From positions 100,042 through 164,041 of the forward strand of contig NKYR01000096.1 of NCBI GenBank assembly GCA_003184365.1: a DNA stretch of 64,000 nucleotides. Reading direction: 5' to 3'. Below the pieces are notes generated by a model that was given only the letters and a program-made list of their open reading frames with translations, searched no databases and was not told the origin of the DNA. Both the position numbers and the translations under genes were made by a program. How positions within the stretch are numbered: position 1 is the first letter of the stretch; every line of letters starts with the position of its first letter. This document shows positions 43,772 to 55,837 of the stretch, piece after piece. Origin of the DNA: Evernia prunastri (lineage: Eukaryota; Ascomycota; Lecanoromycetes; Lecanorales; Parmeliaceae).

Positions 43772-45987
43772 TGTGTTCGAGTTGAGAGAACTGCAGTGCT
43801 GATTGAGTGTCGTTTTGTTGGTCTTATATAGAGAAGATGGGCAAAGAGGAGTAAATCCAAGAACTAGCTCTTACACATTGAAGACCCTATCGGTCTCCTG
43901 CGGCATCTATACCCATCACATGCGTCGGCCATGGCCTGTAATGTTGGTGTAGAAGTTGACGACGTCTATAGAGCCATGTGTTTCTTAGCGGATGGCCGTT
44001 CTATATGCAAGAGGCCTAGGTGGGAAACGGTAGTGCTCATCCTTCTGTAGCGGACCTTCTTTTTTGAAGGGCCACGAGACTCGTGTCCGGGAAGATGAAT
44101 ACATCTCCGCAAAGCGGCGCCACTTCAGGGTCATGGACACGAGACTTATGGTGGAATGAAGATGGTGTTCCCATCTGCCAAGCACTACCGCGGACCGCTC
44201 TGCTGGCACATGAGACCCAGGCGGGGAATTTGAGGTACATTTCTGCATCTGCAAAAGCATTGCCATGATTGGCAGGCTAAGCTTTCCTGCGTGCGCCATG
44301 CACGACACCTAAGATCGCCATCACATTGAAGAAACGTCTCGCCGGGAGATCGTGAAAGAGTTGAAGGGGCCAGACATGAGGATGCCTGCTCTGCTTCTTT
44401 GGCAAAATGGCCTGCTTGACAGGCTTGACAAAGCGCAAAAGGGGTGGTGCATTTCTCGAGAGCGCCCAAGCAAGGGGGATGTGGCACACGGATTTAAAGA
44501 TGTGCAAGGATAGGATAGTGTGGGGAGCTTGGTAGTCCGAGCTATATATCACTAAGCATTCAGTGCTGGAAAAAGGAATGTAATTGCTGTCAGAGAATAC
44601 ACTGCACATGATTTTGAGGGTAGTAACATTTGTAGAGAAATTCGAGATTCTCGGAACAATTGACGGAAACAATACACTAAGCTGACTGTCAAACATCACC
44701 GTTCTCCATTACCTCAATAGAGAAAGTGTTTGCGGCTCAAGCTCATGGAATATAGACTGACAGACACATAGTCAGCTTCAATGGTTCCCCGCACGTTGAC
44801 GTTGCGGGGGAGGAGAAGGCTAGAGCTGTCACTCGCCCTTCTCCCCGTAATCCAATCGGTTCCTGCGCGACGGCGGAAATACGGCGGTGAAGTGCATTCT
44901 TGCGGCGATGGAGTGAAGTGACGTGGCCAAAGAAAAAATATGGATGATCCTTCCCCGCATTAATCCTACGATCGCACTAAGCACCCTGCAGAACATCTTA
45001 CATTTTGCGCCTCATGGGTTGGAGCGGTTAATTGTCGGTGGGACTCGACTCGAAGAGCTTCCACTTTCTTACATGGAACATGATGGGGTATCACAAGACC
45101 GGTGTGAGATTGCCTTTACTGCCTGCCGCAAGCAGTTTAGCTCATAATTGAGCCTTTGCTGCACCTTTATTGGCTAAGCCAGAGTGACTTCTTGTTTCAA
45201 GTCGACAAAACATAACACCACCCCGACTTTTGCCATTGCCAGAAAAGGCGCGACAATTGCGACAGACGATCTCATCAACTCCGAGCTTCGAAGCTATCTA
45301 AAATGTAAATCAAACGTGTAATTTACCTGACAGAGGACAACGGAATCATTTGCAACATCTCAGGACCGGGGTTTGAAATTTGATAAGTTTGCGTGCTTTT
45401 GATGCAGGGTGCTTCAAATTGCTCCACCAGTAAGGAAGTTGGTGTCAGGCTGCTTGGGACATATCCCGGCACCATGAATCTCTGAGGCTATTAGTCCGGC
45501 CGCTTGCGAGGCCGCTTGCGACATATAGCAGCCCAACTAAGTCCCAAAGGGATTAGGGTCCTTGTCATGCAGTAAGTAGTAGTACTTGGCGGTTCTCCTG
45601 CTTGCTTCCAGTCCCTCTTGACCGTTGCTTTCATTGTCACAGCTTTCCAGCCTCTAACCGCAGTCACCGTAGAATATGTACACACCAAATCGAATCAAAC
45701 TTCATTTCCACCAATCTTCAGATAGTGGTGCTGGCCAGCACGCTCGGGGAGGACGTTTCCATTGAGCTACATTACTTCCCAAATCATCCTCCGGCATATC
45801 CGAAAAACTCGGTGTGGCGCGGCTGACATTAACATCATAAGTCTTGCACATACCTTGAGCCGGGGGAATCCTGTCTTTCGGACTGTCACCCTTGCCAAAC
45901 ACCGACCTGTCTCTTGCATATGGGTCATTGGAGCTTTGATTGGTGGGGCTTTCAAATCCTTGGAGATGAAATGAAGCTGTTGATCAT
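43772..45987. other. Intergenic, 2.2 kb, no supported gene
   Basis: Several open frames of 60-140 residues overlap on both strands (the longest on the minus strand at 44277-44699). None shows a domain, signal peptide or convincing exon structure. Confidence 0.4.
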
Positions 45988-46919
45988 CTAATCGGCTAGT
46001 TGTTCTCGAGTATGTCCATTCCACTTGTACAAAGTAAGTAGCACGGACGGACAGGAGGCAAGAAGGATGCGATGATGATCATAGCGCGTTCGACTGTGAA
46101 CGCAAAGAGATCCAGCCAGAGTGAACAGACCTAAAGCTAGTGAATAAAGTCTCCACACGGCCACTATGACAGGATCGTTAGGAAGCCCTTTGAGATCTTC
46201 AGCGGTGCGCAGAGCTTCGAGAGTAGCGCATACATAGATCTCGACTTCGGCAGCCTTGGTACTATTAGTGAATGCACTATGTGAGTCGCTAAGATCTTCA
46301 GTTTCAGAACACCAATACCTAGGGCGCAAGTGACAGCGTCCCTACTCTCTACGCCCTTTTCCAGAACAAATCGAGCCATTCTCGGGTATGTCGCAAAGGC
46401 AGATTGGGGGAAGCCAAGAATGCTGGGTTCGTCGGCTGTACCCTTGCTTTGCAGCCATCGCAATGCATTCACAGTCCGCCAAAACTGAAAAGCCGAAAAT
46501 TTGCAAGGTGACTGGCTCCATAGCTTGAGCATGGTGTCCCATATTATCTCATTCGGCGGAAGTTGCATCAGGAGTAAGATAGGCGTAAAGTGTTTGCGTC
46601 ACCATACAGCTAACGCTTAGCGAATAGAGAAACATTTGAGCCTTGGGATGAGCAAAGTCGTGTACAGGCAGGCCACGCCAAGCTTTTGCGGAGCGGCACA
46701 TGTGTTGCCGGACCAGCCCGCAATCATCTCGAGCCTGACGCCTTTCGACGTAGGTGGCAGGCCGAGGTATCCTTTGTCTCCCACACCTTGCCGCCACAGC
46801 CGCGAACGCGATGCAGGCGAAGATAAGGTTGACGAGTTATCATCGATGTCGGCCAATCTCACGCATGGAGATCTTCGGTTAATGACTGACCGCGGAGGTA
46901 GACTTATCCCACCCGACAT
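45988..46919 (-). pseudogene. Unresolved coding relic, perhaps a fungal-specific transcription factor
   Basis: Three frames succeed one another on the minus strand. The most protein-like is 46568-46164, reading QLPPNEIIWDTMLKLWSQ followed by a Leu-rich helical part. The LPxxExxWD motif resembles the end of the middle homology region of fungal zinc-cluster or C2H2 regulators. Upstream frames (46797-46549) end just before it, without a clear intron. I regard it as a possible degraded gene; evidence is thin. Confidence 0.2.
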
Positions 46920-46937
46920 TGGTAGTCAAATTTAAGC

Positions 46938-49900
46938 GACCAAAAAGCTTTGCGAAGACTGCGCCAGCAGCAAGTACTCGGTGGATTTCAAGAGAGGCAG
47001 ATGCCCAGTGATGCTGAAGCCGACATGTGAACGGTACACGTCTTAGGGTTAGGACCGTGGGTCCTTGTGTCAGGAGCGGACCTTTGATGGGGCTTGAGAC
47101 CCTGCCTGTGTGGTCGCAGAGAAAAAGCCTTGGCTCGCCCGTACTGTTCGGGTGCGACCAGGAGTGGTCTGAAGAATGGCCAGAAGTGTGTCCAGCACTC
47201 ATTTTGCAAGCTTGGGGGTGTTCTTCAAGGTAGTGGTGTGGACAGGGGAAAAGTAGAGAAGCTGAGAAGGGGTGGGAGAAAGAATTAAATAGGTGGGAGG
47301 ACTCCTCTGTCAGCCTTCAAAATTGGTCAAGGGGTCAAAGCTGAAATCTCGCTGACATGCAGTCATGCTTGCAGTCAAGAAAGTAAGATTTAAAGCTTGT
47401 CGTCGATGAATAGGTACTCTAGCAGTGGCCACACCAGCACATGGTAATGATGAGGAGTCATGACCACCGTACCCTTCCTTACCTTTCCACAGCATAAGAA
47501 AGACGATCTTGGTTATGATGGGGAGAAGAATACGAAGTAAGGGAATTGTATTCTAAGTGGAACACGTGAAGACGAGTGGGTCCGGGCTTTACCTTAAGCC
47601 GGATGAAAATTGATCCGGTGCAGCAAAGGTAAGTTCGGGCCGGCCACTTTTTAAGGAGACCCGAAGGCTTGGAGGCTTTTAAGGCTTAAAGCATCATTCG
47701 ACCGGCACTTTGACCATGCATGCGTGCAAACAAACATACCTACATATATGTACAGTATATGTATAGGCTATACTTTGATACGTACATATGCCTTGCATTG
47801 CAGCATATCCCAACACCCTGGTGCTGGAATCTCAAGGATCTACGCTGCACATATTCATTATCTAGTGTTTACTGTTATCAACATTATTTATAACTTTCCT
47901 CTTTGTTCCTTCCTTCCTTCCTCGGTCTTCACTTATCGCCCGGGGGATCCACCTAGAGTCCCAAACGGAGAAAGCCCTCTGCCACCCACAACCCGCAAGA
48001 TAAGACAGAATAACCCTACCTACATAGAAATCTACATGTCGACTATAACTAAGTTTGGACTAATGACACGCCGAAAGTACTTTACTAGTTGAGACTAGCA
48101 GCAATCCTAAACAATTATAGCTTCTGTCATATCATTCTGCCATGCTACAAAATGCCATGATTTTGCGACATGCATCCTCGCGAAAAGCGGGTTTCCACGT
48201 CACAACACAAAGAATTAGAGAGAATTCATTCTACTCCAGCTTTAACTATTGTGGATGAAAGCCACAGCCATACATCTTGTAAAATCACACCATTTCCGCC
48301 GAACTTATATCATCACGGACTTATGCTACACATGTATTTTTTAACAGTACACTCCTAACGAAGAGCATCCTGGCTTTTATTACTCCTTTAAGCTAGACAA
48401 ACATCGAACCCTTTTACTTCTAGCGTGATAAAGACATTAGTAGCCATTGCCACTCCCAAAACAACTTAATCCTACGTACACTGATCGAAGCATATGTTGT
48501 CGCTTCGTAACACCTCGAGTGAATGGTTGGTCAGAGACTTTCAGATCTAATTATGTTGAGCCCGTCACTTCTCATCGTTATCATCTGCTCAATGTTGACT
48601 TGAATAAAAAGTACGGGCCAATCAATTAGACATCGCTCACAATTGATCAGTCAGCGATCTAAAAACCCTAGAATATCTACAGAAAGTATGGTCAGCTTAT
48701 CAAGTTAGATCAAAGGCAATAGAATTTCGAAGATGAGTATTGTGAATCATATGTATAAGGGGTCTTGATAAGACTACTACTTCTTACGCACCTTTCAGTT
48801 AGCATGCTTACTCTTTCACTGTCGCTTAACAGATACAATATCTTTCGTACCAAAAAAGGACGTTTAAGTTCGAAGAACACCAAGTCGCTGAAGTCCTTAG
48901 AGGAGCTGGCAGGATTTACACAGGCACGACTTAGTGATTAACATGGCATCAATAGTAAAAGTCTGATCCTGCTAATTCTGATGTGCTGTGTACAACTCAC
49001 GTATTACTCGTAGAACCTAACAAGGTCGGGCAATCAGAGTAGGATGATAAGGTAGGTGGATTTGTTAAGACGAATGACTTGACAAGAAGAACGCTCTAGC
49101 GGAAGAGAAGGCAAAGGGCGGCGAAGCATAGACGAATGCTTGAGCGACTCAAGATAATGATGCATGGCATTGTGTTTTATGAGTGAAATCACGTGTAGAA
49201 GACCGACGAATGAATGGAGAGCGGCTGCTACATATTCTAATCAGACTATTTGAGTACTGAAGGAACTTGACGAGACTTGAATGGGTCAAGTAAAAACTCA
49301 GATAATTGCATCTCGGTTAGAGATGGGGATGACAATGGGTGCCATGGTATCCTATACACAGACTTACTGTTGGAAAGCTAGATAGCTTCTTTTTGTAGAT
49401 GATGCTAGCTCTAGAGCCTGCGCCATAGTCTTCGTTTACAAGCCTTCATCAACGGAATTCCGGAAATGCACTGTTACGCGGGTTTAATACTATCTTCGTG
49501 TAATTCACAAATATGGACCAAAGCTGGTAGGTCTGTATTTTCCGAAAGGCGTGAGCTTGCACTACCTCCTGAAGCACATGGATGCTCCAATTTCTCCAAG
49601 CATCTCTGGTTCTCAGGCTTGAAAGAGAACACACAGCATTTGAGTGACTCGATTGTGGAAAAATGTCACGGAGAAGGGCCGGGTCACGAGGACCAATCGA
49701 TCAGTTTTCGGCTTGAACTTCAACCTTGTTGTTTCGAACGTCTTTCTAGAACTCAATTGTTGTGGCTTAAATTGGAATGATAGCTGTACACTACGAGGCT
49801 CATTCGGATAACTTTCGCATTGACTTTTCTTAACTTCCTAATCTACATCTTGCAACTCAGTCGCGACCTCATTGCGCGCTTGTGAAAGAGCATACCCCTG

Positions 49901-50414
49901 ATGGAGAGAATGATCTTATATGAGAGCTTGTCTTACCTTTGAACTTGTAGCTATAGATCTGGAGCAAGACCGGGTGCTGCTTGATTATTGTGTTATCAAG
50001 TAAGAAGAGCTCCGAGTGAAAGGTAAGCAGGAGGGAAAATAGTGACGCATGAATGTCTTACATCGTTCGTTATTTACATCGTTCGTTATTTACATCGTTC
50101 GTTGTAATCCCCTCCACAGCCCCATTGCAATTCGTACGCACAGCCATCAAGTCAATATCGTTGCTCCCACAGACTCACCTCAACCTCTTCCACCACCGTG
50201 CCGCACGCCATCTTCTCTTGACTTTCGGAGCTAGGTCAAAGACCTTAGCAGATGAAGGCCCGTCAAAAGCTTGGAAAAAGAGCATATGCTGCGTCTGATT
50301 GCATGTCTGTGTCCTCGAAGTCTACCTCGCTCGTGTGGCCGCCATCTCCGATTGAGCAACGCGCCTCATCATACGGTTGAACTGCACCTTCGCGCTCAGC
50401 TCTGTAATAGGTAG
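46938..50414. other. Gene-free stretch, 3.5 kb
   Basis: There are only small open frames. Composition becomes more AT-rich from about 47700. One tandem repeat at 50061-50107 is listed separately. No element is recognised. Confidence 0.45.
50061..50107 (+). repeat. Three tandem copies of a 16-bp unit
   Basis: The unit CATCGTTCGTTATTTA repeats at 50061, 50077 and 50093, and the last copy is cut short after CATCGTTCGTT. Confidence 0.85.
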
Positions 50415-50420
50415 CATTGA

Positions 50421-50552
50421 TGTTAGAATTTGATTATGATGATTTGGTTGTCGATTCTATGAAGTGGTGTGGAGGCTATCTATATGCCTAAGAAACATGC
50501 TAGTTTGTCACATAAAGGGTTATAACATCGGAGTGTTGCATCATTTCCAACG
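50421..50552 (+). mobile_element. Solo LTR, 132 bp, copy 2 (RIP-mutated)
   Basis: This has the same length and order of words as 38136-38267: TGTTAGAATTTGATTATG against TGTTGGAATTTGGCTATG, then GTGGTGTGGAGGCTA, and GTTGCATCATTTCCAAC. Differences are mostly G to A and C to T in this copy. Its flanks are ATTGA and ATTGG, a 5-bp target duplication with one G/A change. Confidence 0.75.
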
Positions 50553-51084
50553 ATTGGTCTTTCCGAGGACGGCTACTAGACCAAAATCAGGCAAAGAAAA
50601 TGAGAAGGGGTTATAACTTGTCTAGTAGAGTATCCAGTGGCCGAGGCTATGGCGCTGGCGGACGCGTGGGTTTTCAGTGATTCGAACTTGAAGAGCGCGA
50701 TCGGGTGTGAAATCGTAATATCTACCAAAATTTGATGAGTTGAATGAGAAATTCGGCCGTTTGATTGATACGTTGCAAAAGGAAAGGGACGGGGTAGCTG
50801 GGGGCGCGTGGAGAGAGGTGATTGGATCTATGATGGAGAATACGAAGGAGGAAAATGTAGCTTCGGGTTTAGGAGTTCAGGTCACGAGTAGGCTTTGTTG
50901 ACGTCGCGGCTTCTTCCTCTCGCTTCTTCTCACTTCACCTGACGTTGATTATTGTTGTTCAATTGTTAATCCTAGGATGCGTGAAGAGTATCCTGTGGAT
51001 ACTCGGTCATTGGCGGTATACTCTATCTGATACTTGACCTGGGCCAAGGTCCCACCTCTGTGCCCACCATACCTAGACCTACAA

Positions 51085-51138
51085 TATTGACTGCTGTAGG
51101 GGATGAGTTCATCCCCGAAGCAATCACAGCAGTCAATA
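51085..51138. repeat. Nested hairpin / inverted repeat
   Basis: TATTGACTGCTGT (51085) pairs exactly with ACAGCAGTCAATA ending at 51138. Within the loop GGGGATGA and TCATCCCC (51099-51116) form a second perfect stem with a 2-base loop. Confidence 0.8.
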
Positions 51139-53951
51139 GTGAGGAGCGGATGTCAAGAACCCACATTTTGACAACCAGATTTAGGCATCGCTAGAGTCTT
51201 GCTTTTGGGTTTGAGCCCTTCATTTATTAAATTCGAGCATGTATTTGCTATGCAAGCTGCCTCTCTCACTTGATGAACAAGATAGACAAAGCCAGATATG
51301 AGAAAAAAGTTAAGCGCATGGTGAGCCGAGTCATGTGTTAAGCGATAGTACATAGAAGGGAAAGGCTCATGTGCTTAAAGCACGCAGCGTGATAGCAAAG
51401 TAGAGGCTGCGTCGGGCAAGAGTCCCCAAAATCTCCTTTCAATATCCCTATAAAACCACTGGAAGACACACTGCATTCACGCAACATCGCAGGTCCCGAA
51501 GACTTGCACCTGAGATGGCTCCGCAAACACAGTCTCTTCACCACGGACCAAAGTGCTGCTGTCATCGATGACTCGGAAGCTGCAGATCCCCCGACAAGCA
51601 GACTTTATTGTGGAGACGCTCAATGTGTTGTCTGTAAACAAATTTGGTACCGATTGGATTCATCATCAATTCCGACGCTAAACACTGCTCGATCAGCAAC
51701 GTACGGTCACGGTATGGTTTGAGGAATTTATGTGTATAATATTTAGAGGCTGGGAAGCTTACTGATGTTGTAGGCACGACCACCCGTTGGGAACGATCGA
51801 CTTTACCATCGAGGATCGGCTCCAGCTCCGCAGAACTTGATGTCAGCTTGAAACTCCTCGCGCTTGTGAGCACCATCAGCCAGTGTGCAAGTTCTTGACA
51901 GCTGTTGCTGTGGTGGCCCCACGTCGGCGGTCCTCTCATTGGTGAGAACGGTGATACTACTATAGACGCCGAAGAGGGTGCAAAGCCCTGAGTCGATGTC
52001 ATCTTAAATGATATTGAAGACCCCCAATGGCTTGATTGAGATCAGCCTCAGCATCTCTGTATCTGCAATCAATGATAAGATAGGATATACCGAACCATAG
52101 CGTAGGTTGACGACAAGGATAATAAGATATATAAAGAACAACTTACCAGGTGTAAACGTAGGTCAGACAGTTGAGACAGATAAAGTGTAGGATGAAAGGT
52201 TCTGTCCAACTGCTTACAATAATTTTACCACATTCCCAAAAATGTTGACGAGCTTTCATACGAGCATCTCTAGATGTAGTATAACGCATAGAGGCAAGCT
52301 AGAGCAGGTCAAAGCCGATGCTATAGCTCTTTATTATGGGTGAAGAATGATTAAATTGACTCGTACGAGATACTGTTGTATGAACACCGAATTTTGATGG
52401 AAATGATGCTGACCGATGTTTAAGTAGGATATGCTAAGGCGTTAAGTCAGATCTCTGAGTACGCGGGTTTCAGTAGCTCATCCACAGAACACAAATCCAT
52501 TTTAAACCGAGATTCCCGCGTCAAAGCGTACAGACAGTGAGCTCACAGATGCATTACTTGGGAAGCAGAGGATGAACGACTCCTCGGAGTCCAAGATTAG
52601 AACCCTTCCCTGCCCAAGCTCTGACGAGCCGCCTTGGGCGACAATGAGCTAATCTGTTGCCAGTCGAGTCTCTACAAGTATTCACCTCAGGATGGCATCC
52701 GCTTCGGAGAGAACGAGTGTATCGATCCAATTAGATTTCTTTGAAACGTAAATTCTGGCTGTTAATACATGTGCCTTTCTACACTCACTTACCTTCGGGC
52801 CTGTGCTCACCATCATTTCGCATCAAAGGATCAATTCTCAGTCGCGCATAAGGCTGGAAAAGCTTTAAGGATCTTCAGAAAAGCGATAGGGGCGAAACGA
52901 GCCCGGATTGCTTAAACATTCTAGTGGCCGATTCCCGCAAACAACGTGCATGTACGCTATCAATTAGCGTCGTGTCTGCATTCCTATGAATGAGTCTTCC
53001 ACTGTGAGACAGTTCAGTCCGGACCGTTTTGAGGAAGATATGGCGTGTGGCTGCCAATCTCTGACAGGTGAGAATTGCAAACACCGTGGTAGAATCGGCA
53101 AGTTGTTCCAAAGTCTAGAGCGAGGGTGAGCTGACCGATTCCGTTTAATACTCCGAACTTGGTCTCATCTCATGTCAATCGTTCTCCGGCGCTAGCAGTC
53201 CAATTTCATTGAGCAAAGAGTCACAGAGTCGTCGCAGCGGCGATAGCGATTATTTCTTGCCCGAGTTCACAATCCTGTTTGCTTTTTAGCTAACTTATCG
53301 AGTCATCGTGCGGCACTTACCTAACTTACACGGACTCCTTGCTGCGTGTTGAACTAGTCAGCTTAGTGGCAAAACGAGTAGTACAAATAGCTGCTCAGCA
53401 CTCTTCATAAACAATTAATTGATCCTCTATAACTTTCCAACAACTAGAAAACAAAAATAGGATATGAGCTCGGTTGACGCAAATAGGAGCTTCGATGAGA
53501 TGCTGGACTTCCCCCCAAAAAGCTAGAGATAGCCTACTAGCAGTATTGTGTCTTGCGTGAGCTCATCAACGATCCTGTTGTATCTTGCTTCAAAGACTTC
53601 TTGCATCTTACTTCGCTATCACCAAATACTGCGCTTCAGTATGTCCCGCAGACCTCTGTCTGTTGCTGAAAACGCAGGCCCACTTCTCGAACGATTGCGT
53701 TGGAGGTATGGGAAATTGCAGATCTAGTATGATTTCAGCTTGCCAACAGCGTCTCTTCGAAGGTTTTTATGTCACTTAAGACAACATAGACATGTCCTTG
53801 TACTGGTGACTCTTTGCTGAACAGGGGGTACTTTCACATCTTAAGAAATGTGTCTGCCATAGGCGCGGACGAAAGTCATTTCTACAGGACTGGCAATTAA
53901 TCACAAGAGAAGAGCCATCTGATTATGAATAGATGATCTCACAGAATACTC

Positions 53952-54006
53952 AATGACTTCTCCACAAGTTAATGACTTCTCCACAAGTTAATGACTTCTC
54001 CACAAG
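53952..54006 (+). repeat. Three tandem copies of a 19-bp unit
   Basis: The unit AATGACTTCTCCACAAGTT starts at 53952, 53971 and 53990; the third is cut short at its end. Confidence 0.85.
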
Positions 54007-54243
54007 AATGATTTCTTTACAAAAGTTGCCATGAATCTGTCGATCGCTCGATTGTCATCGACGATACAGCGATCTTTGATTACAGCAGTCGCTCGCTTCT
54101 AAGCCATAGCGTAGACCTGACGTACAAGCAAATAAGGTATATCTCTTGAGACATAATCTGATAAGGTGCGTCTGATTTGAGCAGAGCCCTTGGGCGCGAC
54201 AACATCAACCATGCTATAAACTATTATCCAATCAAACTCCACC

Positions 54244-54933
54244 TCACAGTAAGGTCCCTGTTTGCGACTGATCCATATCTTTTTCGACCCCTAGAATATC
54301 TCGAACCATGCTCCGGTTGACAGTACGATACCAGCCAGCTCGCATGCCATCCTTGTCCCGACTACAAGCCGGATATTTGGCCGTGATCAAGACCGTCGCC
54401 CGTCCGGAAGACGACCCCTTCAAGCCTCCCTTGTTCACTAACAGACTTCCACAATGCACTGTATGCTTATAGCTTCCGATATACCCGTCAACCACGCTTC
54501 CATTCAAGACTGCGCGATGCAATTTCCGCCACATATACGTACAATGTTGCAAATGATAGATAGGGTCCACAAACAGCAGCTCATGGTCACCAGCAAGGAC
54601 GCTAGCTCTGTTGGCTTCGTGCTGCTTCTCCATGTCAAAGTACCAGTGCCAGTCTTCCGCGTCGAGAAACTCCATTGTTAGAGCTTCGTCGAAGCATTCA
54701 GATTTCAGCCAGGAAAATGATGTAGGGTCAAATAGACAGCCTAGCGAGCGGGCTTCGGCAACAGACCGACCGCAGTAGCCCTCAGGGTTCGGTGAGCTTA
54801 GGAGATGAGCTGACACTTATCGGAGAGGAAGAACGAATAGGAGTGAAATAAGGATGAAGATGAGCAACGTCGTTGTTACGACACCGACAAGCATACAGCG
54901 CCTAGCATTGCCGACTTTCTCTCCTTGCTCCAT
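54244..54933 (-). pseudogene. UstYa-like (DUF3328-like) membrane protein split by an in-frame stop
   Basis: The frame from the ATG at 54933 encodes a short cytosolic start (MEQGEKVGNARRC), then one TM segment (TTTLLIFILISLLFVL), then TAA at 54819-54817. The same frame then continues without a break for 190 residues. This lumenal part has YCGRSVAEARSLGCLFD, FDEALTMEFLD, then YHLQHCTYMWRKLHRA and YKHTVHCGSLLV. The last two carry HLQHC and HTVHC, the twin HxxHC motifs of UstYa-type oxidases that cyclise or oxidise peptide products. Only 20 bp separate possible GT and AG sites at the stop, too short for an intron. TAA could have come from CAA by a C-to-T change. The UstYa link is inferred from the motifs and layout. 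Confidence 0.7.
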
Positions 54934-55837
54934 TCGAGCAGCGCAAAACATTTGAAAGCCTAGTGGATACTATGATTGAATCAGAGCGAGAGTTGAAACG
55001 GTGGAGTACAGGCTTGAACCGACAGTTGATGCACAGATGCCTCAATCGATTGTTACGGCTTGAGAGGCTGATTTACAACACTCACGAGGAAGGCCAAGCG
55101 TGACGATGAGAGAAGGATCGGCTTAGATTGCCGAGATGATGGGAAGATACGTAAATGAAAGCGTTTGAAGCTGAGAGGTTCTGGCTGGGCTCGGGACTTT
55201 GCTTTCGCTTCAACGAGATCATACAAGATTATCACGCTTATCACTAGTTACATCATCACACAACTCAAGATGTTGGTGCAGACTCCGGGAGAATCGGATC
55301 ACCTTCGTTTCACTTTCTTAATAGAGGTTGTTGTTCGCGTAGAGAATGACCAGCGAAGTTCCGAACGTCACGAACATGACATAACCTCGGACAACATTCC
55401 ATCCAAGTTTATCTCGACAACACATTTAAAATCGAACCACAATGCAATTTCAAATGTATGGATGGTCGAGAACCTCAAGGAGACACAGGGTTGAAAGATA
55501 GGGCGGAATTCTGCCTAGACATGGGAAAGAGCGACTATTTCACCTAAATTTTCATTTTCAGTCTCCCAGTGGCTGCGAGCTGAAGTTATGACAGGACCAT
55601 AGATCTGCAAATGAGTGGTTCCATAGCTATTTAATCTGAATGGATGGACTTCATGCTGATAGTGATCCAGCTTTGATGGCGCAAGAACCCGATTCCCTGC
55701 CACCTTAATGCCCGCCACTTTCGTTGGCACTGAAGGAAACCTGGCCAAATCCGACATCGTGTACCTTCACGTCGAACAATACTTGGCAAAAGAAGCATGC
55801 ACGTTTAGCTAAACCAATAATGCCGTATCTCATAGTC
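54934..55837. other. Intergenic, 0.9 kb
   Basis: Two short open frames without recognisable content. No repeat is seen. Confidence 0.45.

Larger units (their letters stand above)
50553..54243. other. Gene-free stretch, 3.7 kb
   Basis: No gene is supported. The longest frame (51562-52002 on the minus strand) has no recognisable domain. It contains the hairpin at 51085 and the tandem repeat at 53952. Confidence 0.4.

Noticed and set aside
44277..44699. Minus-strand open frame of 140 residues
   Set aside because: Overlapping frames of similar length exist on the other strand and there is no protein-like pattern.
47038..47056. Short TTAGGGTTAGG match as an interstitial telomere
   Set aside because: Fewer than two units; chance is sufficient.
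51562..52002. Minus-strand open frame of 146 residues
   Set aside because: It is Ser-rich without recognisable motifs. I could not support it as a gene.
53420..53450. Third solo LTR ending TTTCCAACA
   Set aside because: No matching 5' end about 130 bp upstream, and no other words of the element.
50061..54006. CRISPR-like array from the short tandem repeats
   Set aside because: The units are directly adjacent with no spacers, and the organism is a eukaryote.
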